Positions 32,671 through 43,000 of a stretch of 57,418 bases of DNA are shown in pieces (position 1 is the first letter of the stretch; every line of letters starts with the position of its first letter). The stretch spans positions 1-57,418 of the forward strand of contig JAGYJW010000042.1 in NCBI GenBank assembly GCA_018401435.1, read 5' to 3'. Origin of the DNA: Deltaproteobacteria bacterium (GTDB lineage: Bacteria > Myxococcota_A > UBA796 > UBA2385). The notes beneath the pieces are model-generated. The model did not search any database, had not been told where the DNA came from, and saw only the letters and a list, made by a program, of their open reading frames with translations. A program made the position numbers and the translations under genes.

Positions 32671-34563
32671 ATGCCGCGCAGCAAGCCTCGCCCCACCCTG
32701 GTGGCCCTCAGCGACGAGCCCGGCGCCTCGCCCACCTTCCCCTTCAGCGTGCCCCAGGACGTCGGAGAGCCCGCGCCCGCCGACGTCGAGGCGCCCCAGG
32801 TGCCCCTGCTCGCGGGGCGGCGGCTGGGCGACTACCGCCTGGAGGCCCTGCTGGGGCGCGGGGCTTCGGCCACCGTGTGGCGGGCGGTGGACCTCCGTCT
32901 CCAGATGCCCGTGGCCCTCAAGCTCTTCACCCCGCGAGGGCGTGGGGGTCGCGCGCTGCTCGACGGCGTGATGCGAGAGGCCCGGGCCGCCAGCCGGGTG
33001 GTCAGCGACTTCGTCATCCGGGTCAAGGACGCCGGCTGGTTCGAGAAGGACCAGCTGGGCTTCATCGCGATGGAGCTGTGCGCGGCCTTCCCCGATCCGG
33101 GGGAGATCGACCCGGGGGAGCCGGCCGCCTTGCAGGTGGGCCGCACCCTGGAACAGCGCCTGCCCGAGAGCGCCGATGAGGCCATCCGCTTGATGGCCCA
33201 GGTGGCCCGCGGGGTGGCCGACGCCCACCGCGAGGGCATCTTTCACCGGGACATCAAGCCCGCCAATATCCTGGTCCGCCCCGGGTCCCGGCGCGCTCAG
33301 GTCACCGACTTCGGGCTCACCGTGGCCGATCTGGGCGGAGACGGGTCGGTGCGGGTGGTGCTGCCGGGCGACAGCCGCCGCATCATCCTGGGCACCCCCG
33401 AGTATATGCCGCCCGAGGCCGCCGCCGGCCTGCCCATCGACCTGGACGCGGTGGAGGACCGGCTGCTGCTGGCCGCGCTCGATGTCTATGGCATCGGCGC
33501 CACCCCCTATGCGCTCTTTGCCGGCCGTCCGCCTTATCGGCCGCGCCCGGGGGCCGAGAATGGCGCCCTGGACATCGTGGCCCAGGTTCGCGAAGATCCG
33601 CCTCCCAGCCTCGATCAGCTCACTGCGTCCCACCTGCCGGTCAGCCCCATGCTGGACCGGGTGGTGCGCAAGGCCATGAGCCGCCGGCCCGAGGACCGCT
33701 ACGCCTCGGCCCAGGCCCTGGCCGAGGACCTGGAGGCCCTCGCCGACGGGCGCCCGACCAGCCTGGACCGCGATCGGCCCCTGCTGGTGGCCCGCTTGTG
33801 GCTGGGCCGGCATCGGCTGCAAGCCAGCGCCGCCGGGTCGGTGCTGGTGCTGCTGGCGGCCATCGGCACCTCGGCCCTGGTGGCCCGGGGTCTCAAACAG
33901 GAGATCGCCCTGCTGGACGCCCAGGGGCAGGCCGCCCGCGCCGAGGCCGGCGAGTGGGAGCGGGCGGCCGCCGACGCCGAGGGCCGCTTTGAGGCGGCGC
34001 GCTCCCGCGAGGAGCAGGCCCTGGTCACCGTGGCCCTCACCTCCGACGATCTCAGCGCCTCTCGCCGCGAGGCCGAGGCCGTGACCCAGGCCCTGGACCT
34101 CGCCCTGGCGGAGTCCGCGACCTGGCAGGCCGACAGCCTGGCCCGGGCAGCCGAACGCGATCGCGCCCGCCAGGAGAGCGATCTGCAGCGCGAGCGGGCG
34201 ATCCAGGCCGAGGCCGAACGCGACGGCGCCCAGGCCAGCGCCCGCAGCCAGAAGGAGCGGGCCGAAGCCGCCGAGGTCGAGCTGATCGCTGCCCGCAGCG
34301 AGCTGTCGGACCTCGAACGCGCCCTGGCCACCGAGCTGGCCCGCCGCAGCGCCGCCGAAAGCCAGGCCGCTGAGCTGGTCCGCGATCTGCGCAGCACACA
34401 GCAAGAGCGCGCCCGCTTGCAGGCCCAGGTGAGCGAGGCCGGCGTGGTCTTGGAGCAGGCCCAGGCGCGGATTCGCCGCTTGGAGGCGCTGCTCGCGGCC
34501 GCCGCCCTGCCGCCTGCCGGCCCGGCCGAATCGCCCGGAGAGACGGCAGCTTTTTCCGACTGA
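32671..34563 (+). CDS. Hanks-type Ser/Thr protein kinase with membrane anchor and coiled coil
   Basis: A 630-aa transmembrane kinase. The kinase domain (about 50-345) has the Gly loop LGRGASATVW, catalytic Lys in VALKLF, HRDIKPANI, DFG and GTPEYMPPEA. A single membrane helix at about 390-410 (AGSVLVLLAAIGTSALVARGL) is followed by a roughly 200-residue Glu/Arg/Ala coiled coil on the outside and a disordered end. Such kinases sense envelope state or dimerise through the coiled coil. The two genes ahead of it may be substrates. The ATG at 32671 has only a weak SD. Confidence 0.92.
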   Translation: MPRSKPRPTLVALSDEPGASPTFPFSVPQDVGEPAPADVEAPQVPLLAGRRLGDYRLEALLGRGASATVWRAVDLRLQMPVALKLFTPRGRGGRALLDGVMREARAASRVVSDFVIRVKDAGWFEKDQLGFIAMELCAAFPDPGEIDPGEPAALQVGRTLEQRLPESADEAIRLMAQVARGVADAHREGIFHRDIKPANILVRPGSRRAQVTDFGLTVADLGGDGSVRVVLPGDSRRIILGTPEYMPPEAAAGLPIDLDAVEDRLLLAALDVYGIGATPYALFAGRPPYRPRPGAENGALDIVAQVREDPPPSLDQLTASHLPVSPMLDRVVRKAMSRRPEDRYASAQALAEDLEALADGRPTSLDRDRPLLVARLWLGRHRLQASAAGSVLVLLAAIGTSALVARGLKQEIALLDAQGQAARAEAGEWERAAADAEGRFEAARSREEQALVTVALTSDDLSASRREAEAVTQALDLALAESATWQADSLARAAERDRARQESDLQRERAIQAEAERDGAQASARSQKERAEAAEVELIAARSELSDLERALATELARRSAAESQAAELVRDLRSTQQERARLQAQVSEAGVVLEQAQARIRRLEALLAAAALPPAGPAESPGETAAFSD

Positions 34564-34645
34564 CGCGCCCCGGTCGGGCCTGCGCGCTACCGCGGGCCCG
34601 GTCCTGCGCTAACCTCAGAGCAGCCCTGACCCCGACGGTGAACCC

Positions 34646-36124
34646 ATGAACGCCCCTGCCCCTCGCAGCGACTCTGCTCTCTCGGGCGTGAAGTTCGCCC
34701 TGGTCTACCCGCCTTATGGCCCGGTCCGAAACGAGCCCGGCATCAAGACGGTCAAGGAGAACTACGGCATCTTCCCTTCGTTGTCGCTGCTCTATGTGGC
34801 CGGCATCCTGGAGCGGGCGGGCTGCGAGGTGCTCTTCATCGACGCCCACGCCGAGGGCCTCACCCTGGACGAGACCGTGGCGCGCCTGCGCCGCTTCGGC
34901 CCCGACTATGTCGGCTACACGCTCACCACCTACCTCTTCTTCCAGTCCATGGACTGGATCAAGGCCATCCGCGCCCAGGTGGACGTGCCGGTGATCGTGG
35001 GCGGCGTGCACCTCAGCATCTACCCGCGCGAGACCCTGACCTACGACGCCATCGACTACGCAGTCACCAACGAGGCCGAGATCGCCCTGCCCGAGCTGCT
35101 GCGCGCCCTGGTCAAGGGCGCCGACATGTCGCGGGTGCGCGGCGTGGCCTTCAAGCAGCCCGACGGCGCCGTGGTGGTCACTCCCAAGGCGCCGGACTGC
35201 GACGTCAACGAGAGCCCCTTCCCCGCGCGGGGTCTCATCGACAACAGCATCTACTACTCCTTCATCAGCCAGTACAAGAACTTCAGCTGCTTCATCACCA
35301 GCCGCGGCTGCCCCTACAAGTGCATCTTCTGCGAGCAGGGCAGCAAGCCCTTCCGCGCCCGGTCCCCCGACAATGTCGTGGACGAATTGGAGATCTGCTA
35401 CAAGGAATTCGGCATTCGAGAGCTGGACTTCTTCGACTCCAGCTTCACCATCCGAAAGGACCGGGTCATCGCCATCTGCGACGAGATCCAGCGCCGCAAG
35501 CTCGACATCGTCTGGGCGGCGCGCACCCGGGTGGACTGCATCACCGACGACGTGCTGGCCGCCATGCGAAAGGCTGGGTGCAACCGGATCTATTACGGGA
35601 TCGAGTCGGGCAACCGCGAGATCCTGCAGACCCTGAAGAAGAGCACCAGCCTGGAGATGTACCGGGATGTGGTGAGCCGCACCAAGGCCCACAACATCAA
35701 CACCTTCGGCTACTTCATGGTGGGCAACCCCCACGAGACCGAGGCCACCATCCGGCAGACCATCCGGCTCGCCCTGGAGCTGGACCTGGACTACGCCCAG
35801 TTCTCCAAGGTGACGCCGATGCCGGCCACCGAGATGTACACCCTGCTGCTCAAAGAGACGGGCCGCGACTACTGGCGCGAGCACATCCTGAGCGGCAGCG
35901 ACGAGGACATCCCGCGCCCCATGTGCGACATGACCGACGCGGAGATCCAGCGCTGGTGCCGGCTGGCCTATCTGCGCTTCTACTACCGGCCCGCCTATAT
36001 GGCGCGGGCGCTGCGGCGCATGAAGAGCGGCGATGAGATCAAGCGCAGCGTGAACACCGCCTGGCAGATGCTGGTCAACGACCCGGGTGCGGGCGATGAC
36101 GCGGGCATGGAGGTCCTGGCCTGA
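34646..36124 (+). CDS. B12-binding-domain radical SAM protein
   Basis: A 492-aa cytoplasmic enzyme. A cobalamin-binding Rossmann-like region (about 15-140; SLSLLYVAGILERAGCEV) precedes a radical SAM core with the cluster motif GCPYKCIFC. The family ending (GYFMVGNPHETEATIRQTIRLA) is intact. Related proteins include BchE-like cyclases and HpnR-like methylases for lipids and natural products; the substrate here cannot be named. It starts 82 bp after the kinase gene; a PDZ protein follows 2 bp downstream. Confidence 0.9.
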   Translation: MNAPAPRSDSALSGVKFALVYPPYGPVRNEPGIKTVKENYGIFPSLSLLYVAGILERAGCEVLFIDAHAEGLTLDETVARLRRFGPDYVGYTLTTYLFFQSMDWIKAIRAQVDVPVIVGGVHLSIYPRETLTYDAIDYAVTNEAEIALPELLRALVKGADMSRVRGVAFKQPDGAVVVTPKAPDCDVNESPFPARGLIDNSIYYSFISQYKNFSCFITSRGCPYKCIFCEQGSKPFRARSPDNVVDELEICYKEFGIRELDFFDSSFTIRKDRVIAICDEIQRRKLDIVWAARTRVDCITDDVLAAMRKAGCNRIYYGIESGNREILQTLKKSTSLEMYRDVVSRTKAHNINTFGYFMVGNPHETEATIRQTIRLALELDLDYAQFSKVTPMPATEMYTLLLKETGRDYWREHILSGSDEDIPRPMCDMTDAEIQRWCRLAYLRFYYRPAYMARALRRMKSGDEIKRSVNTAWQMLVNDPGAGDDAGMEVLA

Positions 36125-36126
36125 GC

Positions 36127-37152
36127 GTGTCCGGCGCCCGTCGCATCGGGCTGGCCCTCGCCCTGACGGGCGGGGGCCTGGCGCTGTGGGCGCTGTGGCC
36201 CCGGCCCGCGCCGCCCCCGCCGCCCAGCCGGGTGGCGATGGTGCGAAGCCCGCTCCAGGTCCAGGTGGACACCGGGACGGTGCCGACCGCGACGGGTTCG
36301 GTGGCCTCCGCGCCGGTGCAAAGTGCCCTGCCGACAGAGGCCGAAGCGTCCCCAAAGCCGGACTTTCCCCGCGAGTTTGGGGGCCTGTTCTGCCCCACGG
36401 AGGGGGTCCCCTCGGGCACGGCGGGGGGGCTCTTCAGCGACGCTGCGCCCGAGGTGGGCATGGCGGCCGCGGTCGTCGAAGGCCTGCTCTATGTGCCCCA
36501 GCTCGACGAGCTGCAGGGCTCGGGTCGGGTGGAGCTGATCGGCTACCAGCCCCTGCAGATCCAGTGGATGGCCGCGCCGGGGGGCGGCGCGCGCTGCCTG
36601 CTGGCCACCTTGGCCTTCAGCCCCCTGGCCTCGGGGATCGTGGGCCATGTGCGCAACGCCGAGGGCCTGCCCGAGGGTCGGGTGCAGGTCTGGGGCTGCG
36701 GCGTCAGCACCTTCACCGACGAGGAGGGCAGCTTCTTCCTACCGGCGCCTCCGGGGCCCTGCACCGTGCTCGGCAGGCGGCAGGACGGCTACTGGCAGAG
36801 CCACAGCCCGCCGGTGGACGTGGTGGTGCTGGCCGACCAGGACGTGGATGTGGAGCTGATCCTGCCCGAAGAGACCAAGGGCGGCGTAGGGGTCAGCATC
36901 GGGCTGGATCCGCTGGGGGTGCGGGTGGTGGCGGTGAATGAGGGCGGGGCGGCCTGGGACGCGGGCCTGGAGGCGGGCAGCGTCATCCTGGCGGTGGAGG
37001 GCGAGTCGGTGCAGGGTTGGGGCCTGGACCGCTTCATCGACACGGTCACCGGGCCGACCGGCACCGATGTCGAGCTGACGGTGCTCGACCCGGAGGGCGA
37101 GGAGGCCGACGTCGTGCTGGAGCGGCGGGCGATGGGCCCCCCCGCAGGGTGA
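36127..37152 (+). CDS. Membrane-anchored PDZ-domain protein with carboxypeptidase-regulatory-like module
   Basis: A 341-aa protein from a GTG two bases after the radical SAM stop. The N-terminal helix (LALALTGGGLALWALW) anchors it, followed by a Pro-rich tether. A beta module at about 175-240 (GIVGHVRNAEGLPEGRVQVWGC) resembles carboxypeptidase regulatory-like domains. A C-terminal PDZ domain (about 255-335) reads VRVVAVNEGGAAWDAGLEAG. No protease active site is present, so a scaffolding or sensing role in the periplasm is more likely. It converges on rlmN, 6 bp apart. Confidence 0.75.
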   Translation: MSGARRIGLALALTGGGLALWALWPRPAPPPPPSRVAMVRSPLQVQVDTGTVPTATGSVASAPVQSALPTEAEASPKPDFPREFGGLFCPTEGVPSGTAGGLFSDAAPEVGMAAAVVEGLLYVPQLDELQGSGRVELIGYQPLQIQWMAAPGGGARCLLATLAFSPLASGIVGHVRNAEGLPEGRVQVWGCGVSTFTDEEGSFFLPAPPGPCTVLGRRQDGYWQSHSPPVDVVVLADQDVDVELILPEETKGGVGVSIGLDPLGVRVVAVNEGGAAWDAGLEAGSVILAVEGESVQGWGLDRFIDTVTGPTGTDVELTVLDPEGEEADVVLERRAMGPPAG

Positions 37153-37158
37153 GGCGGC

Positions 37159-38199
37159 TCAGGGGGCCTGGCGCTTCAGCACCGTGCTCTTGAGCTGGCC
37201 GCAGCCCGCGTCGATGTCGATGCCCCGCCGCACGCGCACGGTGGCGGGGATGCCATGGCTCTCCAGCACCTCGACGAAGCGCGCCGCCACCTCGGCCCGG
37301 GTGGGTCCGCCGGCATAGCCGCCGGTGGGGTTCAGCGGGATCAGGTTGACGTGGCAGCTGAGGCCGCGCAGCAGCTGTCCCAGGCGATGGGCCTCCGCTT
37401 CGCTGTCATTCTCGCCGTCAATCAGCGCCCACTCAAAGGTCACCCGCCGGCCGCTGATCGCCTGGTAATCGGCGCAGGCCGCGATCAATTCCGCGATGTC
37501 CCAGCGCCGGTTGACCGGCATCATGGCCGAGCGCTGGGCGTCGGTGGTGGCGTGCAGGCTGATGGCCAGGCCCACCTGGAAGCCCTCCTCGGCGAAGCGC
37601 CGGATGGCGGGCACCAGGCCGACGGTGCTCACCGTGATGTGCCGCGCGCCAATGCCCAGGTCGTCCATGATGCGTCGAATGGCCGAGACGGCGGCGTCGT
37701 AGTTGTGGAAGGGCTCGCCCATGCCCATCAACACCACATTGCTCAGGCGCTCGCCCCGCGCCTGCAGCTGGCGGGCATAGATCCACGCCTGTTCGACGAT
37801 CTCGCCCACGGTCAGGTGACGGGCAAAGCCCATCTGGCCGGTGGCGCAGAAGGCGCAGCCCATGGCGCAGCCCGCCTGGCTGGAGATGCAGGCTGTGCGC
37901 CGTCCCGAGGCATAGACCATGAGCACCGACTCGATGAGCTGGCCGTCGGGAAGCCGATAGAGGCGCTTGATCGTGCCGTCTCGGCTGGTCTGTTCGGTGG
38001 CCACCTGCAGCGTGCCCGCGGTGGCCTCTTCGGACAGGCGCTGGCGCAAGGGGGCCGGCAGGTTGAGCATGGCGCCAAAATCGGCCTCGCCGCGCTCATA
38101 GAGCCAGCCATGCAGCTGCCTGGCCCGAAAGGCGGGCTGCCCCCAACCGGCCAACAGGTCGGCCAGGCCCGCGCGGTCCAGATCGACGAGGTCTTGCAT
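37159..38199 (-). CDS. rlmN: Dual-specificity RNA methyltransferase RlmN
   Basis: A 346-aa radical SAM enzyme that methylates C2 of adenosine in 23S rRNA and some tRNAs. The cluster motif CAMGCAFCATG and landmarks LMGMGEPFHNYD and HITVSTVGLVP are typical. The second conserved Cys needed for the methyl-Cys mechanism is present near the C-terminus (DIDAGCGQL). It begins 4 bp after metG and is almost certainly co-transcribed with it. Confidence 0.94.
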   Translation of the reverse strand: MQDLVDLDRAGLADLLAGWGQPAFRARQLHGWLYERGEADFGAMLNLPAPLRQRLSEEATAGTLQVATEQTSRDGTIKRLYRLPDGQLIESVLMVYASGRRTACISSQAGCAMGCAFCATGQMGFARHLTVGEIVEQAWIYARQLQARGERLSNVVLMGMGEPFHNYDAAVSAIRRIMDDLGIGARHITVSTVGLVPAIRRFAEEGFQVGLAISLHATTDAQRSAMMPVNRRWDIAELIAACADYQAISGRRVTFEWALIDGENDSEAEAHRLGQLLRGLSCHVNLIPLNPTGGYAGGPTRAEVAARFVEVLESHGIPATVRVRRGIDIDAGCGQLKSTVLKRQAP

Positions 38200-38203
38200 G
38201 GGC

Positions 38204-39913
38204 TCAGGCCTCGGCCGGGGCCACCTTGTCGCTGCCGAAGCGGGCCTCCAGCTCGGCGACGGCCTCGGGCGGGATCTTGTCGATGGCCGGCGGGATCACC
38301 ACGAAGGGGTCCCCGCCCTTCAGCCCATCGAGTCCCACCAGCGAGGAGGCCGGGGGCAGCGGGGCGTCCTGCTTGCAGACGGCGGCCAGCAGCTTGCTGG
38401 AGATGTCGGGCATGATCGGCGCCGAGGCCACCGCGTAGAGGTGGATGAGGTTGAAGCAGGTGCGCACCACCACCGCCGCGCGGTCGCGGTCGGTCTTGAT
38501 GGCCGTCCAGGGGGCCTCGTCGTTGATGTAGCCATTGCCCAGCGTCCACAGGCGGCGCAGCTCGCGCATGGCGGCCCGGAACTCCAAGGCGTGCATGCAA
38601 CGCTCATATTCGGCGATGCTGGCGGTCACCTCGGCCACCAGGGCGGCCTCGGCCGGGCCGGGCTCTCCGCCGCTGGGGATGCTGTCGCCCAGCTTGCCCT
38701 GGGAGAACTTGAGAACACGGTTCACGAAGTTGCCAAGGACGCCGGCGAGATCCTTGTTCACGGTGCCGGCGAACTGCTCCCAGGTGAAGGTGCTGTCGCT
38801 GCTCTCGGGGCAGCTGGCCATGAGCACATAGCGCCAGTAGTCGGCCGGGTAGAGCTCCAACGCGGCGTCGGTGAAGACCCCGCGCCCCTCGCTCGTGGAG
38901 AACTTGCCGCCGTAGTAGTCCAGCCAGTGGAAGCCCTTGATGACGTCGGCCAGCTTCCAGTCGGGGCTGGCGCCAATCAGCATGCCGGGGAACATGACCG
39001 TGTGAAAAGGCAGGTTGTCCTTGCCCATGAACTGGGTGTAGCGCACCTCGTCCCGGGCGCTGTCCCCCAGCCACCAGCGCTCCCATTCGTCGGGCTGGCC
39101 CATGGCCTCGGCGCGTTCGGCGGTGGCGGCGATATAGCCGATGGGGGCGTCGAACCAGACATAGAAGCGCAGGTCGAGCTCCTCGTAGCCGGGCACCTGC
39201 ACGCCCCACTTCAGGTTGCGGGTGATGCAGCGGTCTTGCAGGCCCTCGGTCAGCCACTTGCCCGCGATCTGCAGGGACAGATCCGGCCAGCCCTGCCGGG
39301 TGCCCACCCACTCGGCCACCTTGGGGCCCAGGGCCGTCAGGCGCAAGAAGAGGTGGTCCGTGCTGCGGATTTCGAGGTTGGTGCTGCCCGACAGGGTGCT
39401 GCGGGGGGAGATCAGATCCGTGGGATCCAGCAGCCGCGTGCAGCTCTCGCACTGGTCGCCGCGGGCCTTGTCATAGCCGCAATGCGGGCAGGTGCCCGTG
39501 ATGAAGCGGTCGGCCAGAAAGCGCTTGTCGTCGATGGAATAGAACTGTTCGAGCGTCTTGCGATCGATATAGCCGTTGGCGTCGAGCTGCTGGAAGATGC
39601 GCTGGGTGAGCCGGTGATTGGGCGCCCGGCTGGTGCGCCCGAACCAGTCGAACTGGATGCCGAAGCGGCGGTAGATGTCGGACTGCAGCGCGTTCTGCTC
39701 GTCGCAGAAGGCCGCGACATCCTGGCCCACCTGCTCGGCGGCGATCTCCGCGGGGGCGCCGTGTTCGTCGGTGCCGCAGACATAGAGCACCTCCTCGCCC
39801 TGCTGGCGGAGGAAGCGGGCATAGACATCGGCCGGCAGCATGGACCCGACCAGGTTGCCCAGGTGCTTGATGCCGTTGATGTAGGGGAGACCGGCGCTGA
39901 TGAGGTGTCGCAT
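38204..39913 (-). CDS. metG: Methionyl-tRNA synthetase
   Basis: A 569-aa class I synthetase. The HIGH-type motif is read as IKHLGN, the Zn knuckle as CPHCGYDKARGDQCESC and the KMSKS-type loop as KFSTS. The stretch FMGKDNLPFHTVMFPG and the KFSTS loop resemble the archaeal/eukaryotic-like branch more than E. coli MetG. No C-terminal tRNA-binding (EMAP/Trbp111-like) domain is present, so it is the short form. A GATAGC element lies 9 bp upstream and no SD is seen. It is the first gene of a metG-rlmN unit. Confidence 0.94.
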   Translation of the reverse strand: MRHLISAGLPYINGIKHLGNLVGSMLPADVYARFLRQQGEEVLYVCGTDEHGAPAEIAAEQVGQDVAAFCDEQNALQSDIYRRFGIQFDWFGRTSRAPNHRLTQRIFQQLDANGYIDRKTLEQFYSIDDKRFLADRFITGTCPHCGYDKARGDQCESCTRLLDPTDLISPRSTLSGSTNLEIRSTDHLFLRLTALGPKVAEWVGTRQGWPDLSLQIAGKWLTEGLQDRCITRNLKWGVQVPGYEELDLRFYVWFDAPIGYIAATAERAEAMGQPDEWERWWLGDSARDEVRYTQFMGKDNLPFHTVMFPGMLIGASPDWKLADVIKGFHWLDYYGGKFSTSEGRGVFTDAALELYPADYWRYVLMASCPESSDSTFTWEQFAGTVNKDLAGVLGNFVNRVLKFSQGKLGDSIPSGGEPGPAEAALVAEVTASIAEYERCMHALEFRAAMRELRRLWTLGNGYINDEAPWTAIKTDRDRAAVVVRTCFNLIHLYAVASAPIMPDISSKLLAAVCKQDAPLPPASSLVGLDGLKGGDPFVVIPPAIDKIPPEAVAELEARFGSDKVAPAEA

Positions 39914-39922
39914 GGGGGGCGG

Positions 39923-39928
39923 GCTATC
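39923..39928 (-). promoter_or_regulatory. Candidate -10 element upstream of metG
   Basis: GATAGC on the minus strand, 9 bp before the metG ATG, in the 183-bp gap shared with the divergent M16 peptidase gene. No -35 is convincing. Confidence 0.3.
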
Positions 39929-40096
39929 GCCCCGGCATCGCCCTGGCCACGCGCGCGGGCGGACGGCAGCGCGCTTCCCCTGGGTTAACGTGCGCGAAGC
40001 CGTGACCACGGCGGGTTTCGTGCTAAGGCCCCCTCCCCATCGGGGCGCCTCTCGGCCCCCCCTGCGCCCGCTGGTCCTTTCACTGGAGCCTCCACA

Positions 40097-43000
40097 ATGA
40101 ACAAGCTCGGATTCCTGCCCCTCGCCTTCCTCGCCCTCGGCTCTTCCGCCCTGGCCGCCACCGTCCCCAAGGCGACCTACCAGCTCCAGCTTGACGAATA
40201 CAACATCAACAACGTGGACTACAGCTTCCCCAGCGGGTTGCGCATCCTCTTCCAGGAGGACCACACCCAGCCCATCGTGTCGGTGACCAACTGGTTCGAC
40301 CGGGGCTCCATCTACGACGGCACCAACGCCGCCGGCGAAAGCACCGAGGGCGTGGCCCACGCCGTCGAACACCTCGCCTTCCGGGCCAAGCACGGCGACC
40401 TGCCCAAGAACTGGGACGTCATCAACCAGCTGGGCGGCGTGCTCAACGCCTCCACCAGCCGGGAATGGACCAACTACATGACGGTGGCCCCCGTGGACGC
40501 CGCGGTGCCCCTGCTGCGCATCGAGGCCCTGCGCATGGAAGACGGCGTGGCCGGCGTCACCGCCGAGGACATCGAGTCCGAAAAGTCCATCGTCCGCAAC
40601 GAGCTGCGCATGGGCTACGAGTCCGGCGCCAACGGGTCGGCGGCCATCCGCACCGCCTTCCTGCATGTGCCCAAGCTGCTCTACCCCGATGGTCACTCCT
40701 ACCGGAACACCACCATCGGCAACCACGACACCATCAAGAATATCGACCTGGGCACGGTTCAGCGCTACGTGCAGGAGAACTACCGCCCCGAGTTCGCCAC
40801 CATCGCCATGGTGGGCGACTTCGACCTGTCCGAGGGCCAGGGCTTCAACATGATCCTGGACGCCTTCCAGGGCGTTGAACACCTGCTGATGGCCGAGGCC
40901 GACGCCGCCGCCTACAAGAAGCTCACCGACGAGGCCGCGCGGGCCGAATACTTCGGCAACTGGTTCGAAAAGACGCTGGTGCCCTATATTCAGGAGTCTG
41001 CCAGCAAGCCGGCCAAGCCCCGGGTGGACTGCGCCAACAAGGTCGAGCCGCCCATGGAGCTGGCCAGCCGGGAGACCATCAAGGTCAAGGGCATGGTGGA
41101 CAACTCCACCGTCATCGCGGCCTGGGCCCTGCCCAGCGGCTACTGCCCCGAAGACGTCAACATGAATATCGCCGCCAATATGTTGGGCAACTATATCGGC
41201 GTCACCCTGGACCCCAGCTACGACCCCCTCTCCCAGGAGCAGGAGATCGAGGGCCTGGGCTGCTTTGTGGACGCCGACAAGCGCGGCTCCATCCTGATGT
41301 GCATGGTGGAACAGGGCGCCCTGTCCAAGGACACCCCCGAACGCCTCTTGGACAAGGTGGCCGACGCTCTCTACATGCAGACCCAGCCCATCGACGCCGT
41401 CTTCAAGCCCTTCTACGACCGCAGTCTGCAGCAGGCCCGGCTGGGCGCGATGGCCGATGTCCTGGGCCAGACCGACAACGTCGCGTCGCTCTATGGGCGC
41501 TCCTTCTTCGTGAGCCAGCACGCCCACTACACGGGCAGCCCGCGCTTCTTCTCCGAGACCATCACCGGCTACAACACGATGGATATGGAGGCCGCGCGCC
41601 AGCTGGCCGGCAAATACATCACCCGCGACCGCATGGCGCGCATGATCATCGAGCCCATCGATGAAGAAGAGCGCGAACGGCTGGAGGCCGGCGCGTCGGA
41701 GGCCGACAAGGACAACAAGGTCGCCGGTGAACACCGCGCCAAGGACGACCGCAGCCGCCAGCTCTTCGACCCCAGCGTGCTCACCCCCGAGGCCATCAAG
41801 GGCGTGACGGTGGTGCCCGACCTCTCCAAGGCCAAGATCTTCAAGCTGGACAACGGGCTGGAGGTGGTGGTCATGAACCACGGCGAGGCCCCGCTGGTGA
41901 AGGTGGGCCTGGAAGTGCGCGGCGATGACTCCTCATCCCCCCGCTACATGCTGGACCGGCTGGCCAGCCGCCTCTACAGCACGGCGACGGACTCCAACAG
42001 CAACCCCACCGAAAACCCCATGGCGGTGGCGGGGTCGGTCTTCCGCAGCGGCAATATGATCTACGCCTCGGGCAGCTCCCGGAATGTGGACGCCCTGCTC
42101 AACAAGATGCGCTGGCACGTCGAAGACTACGACTGGCAGATGGCCAGGAAGTCCACCACCCTCAAGAGCTGGGCCGGCGCCGTCAAGAAGGACGGCAAGC
42201 AGCCCGAGACCTGGGCCAGCCGCCTGCGCTACGAGCGCCTCCTCCCCGACCACCCCTACGGCCGCTGGGCCAAGCCCACCGACTACAGCGCCCTGGCCAA
42301 GACCAGCCTGGACGAGGTGAAGAGCTGGACCTACCAGAAGTGGGAGCCGGCCAACGCCCGCCTGGTCATCGTGGGCAAGGTGGACATCAAGGAGGCCGAA
42401 GAGCTGGCCCGCGAGTTCTTCGGCTCCTGGACCTACCGGGGCAGCAGCCAGCCCGGCGCGGTCTCTCCGCCCCCCGCACCGGTCACCCAGCCCGAACGGC
42501 AGGTGCTGCTCTTCGACAAGCCCATCGCCACCCAGTCCAAGGTGCAGCTCTCCTGCCAGCTGGCCTACGAAGGCCGCAAGGACCAGCCCACCCTGCAGGT
42601 GATGGGCGAGCTGCTCTCCTTCCTGGCCTTTGAGCGCCTGCGCGAAGAGAAGGGCCTGACCTATGGCGCCTACGGCTATCCCCGGCGTTTCTGGGGCAAT
42701 ACCACCGAGCTCATCATCGCCTCGGTCATCCAGAACTCCGGCGTGGGCTTCGGCGTCAAGACCATGTTCGACCTGGTGGAGGAGACCGCGACCGGTGACC
42801 TCGACGAGGGCATGGTGGCCACCAACAAGTGGAATGTGGCCCGCACCAGCGTGACCGGCATCCAGTCCGGCGACCAGATGCTGGACGCCCTGCTGGCCCC
42901 CGGTCCCGGCGAGATGGAGAGCATCCGCGACTACCCGCAGTACCTCGCCGATGTGGACAAGGACGCCCTCGCGGCGGCGGTCAAGCCCTGCTACGGCCAC

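Noticed and set aside
30109..34404. Very long open frame on the minus strand (over 1400 codons)
   Set aside because: It lies antisense to four genes with clear family motifs (glycosyltransferase-like, dNK, kinase and unknown) and encodes Gln/His/Gly/Arg-rich sequence typical of GC-rich shadows.
34564..34645. Cobalamin riboswitch before the B12 radical SAM gene
   Set aside because: The gap is only 82 bp and no B12-box-like sequence was recognised.
39914..41881. Upstream extension of metG into the M16 peptidase region
   Set aside because: MetRS begins naturally at ATG 39913; the extension is antisense to the conserved zinc peptidase.
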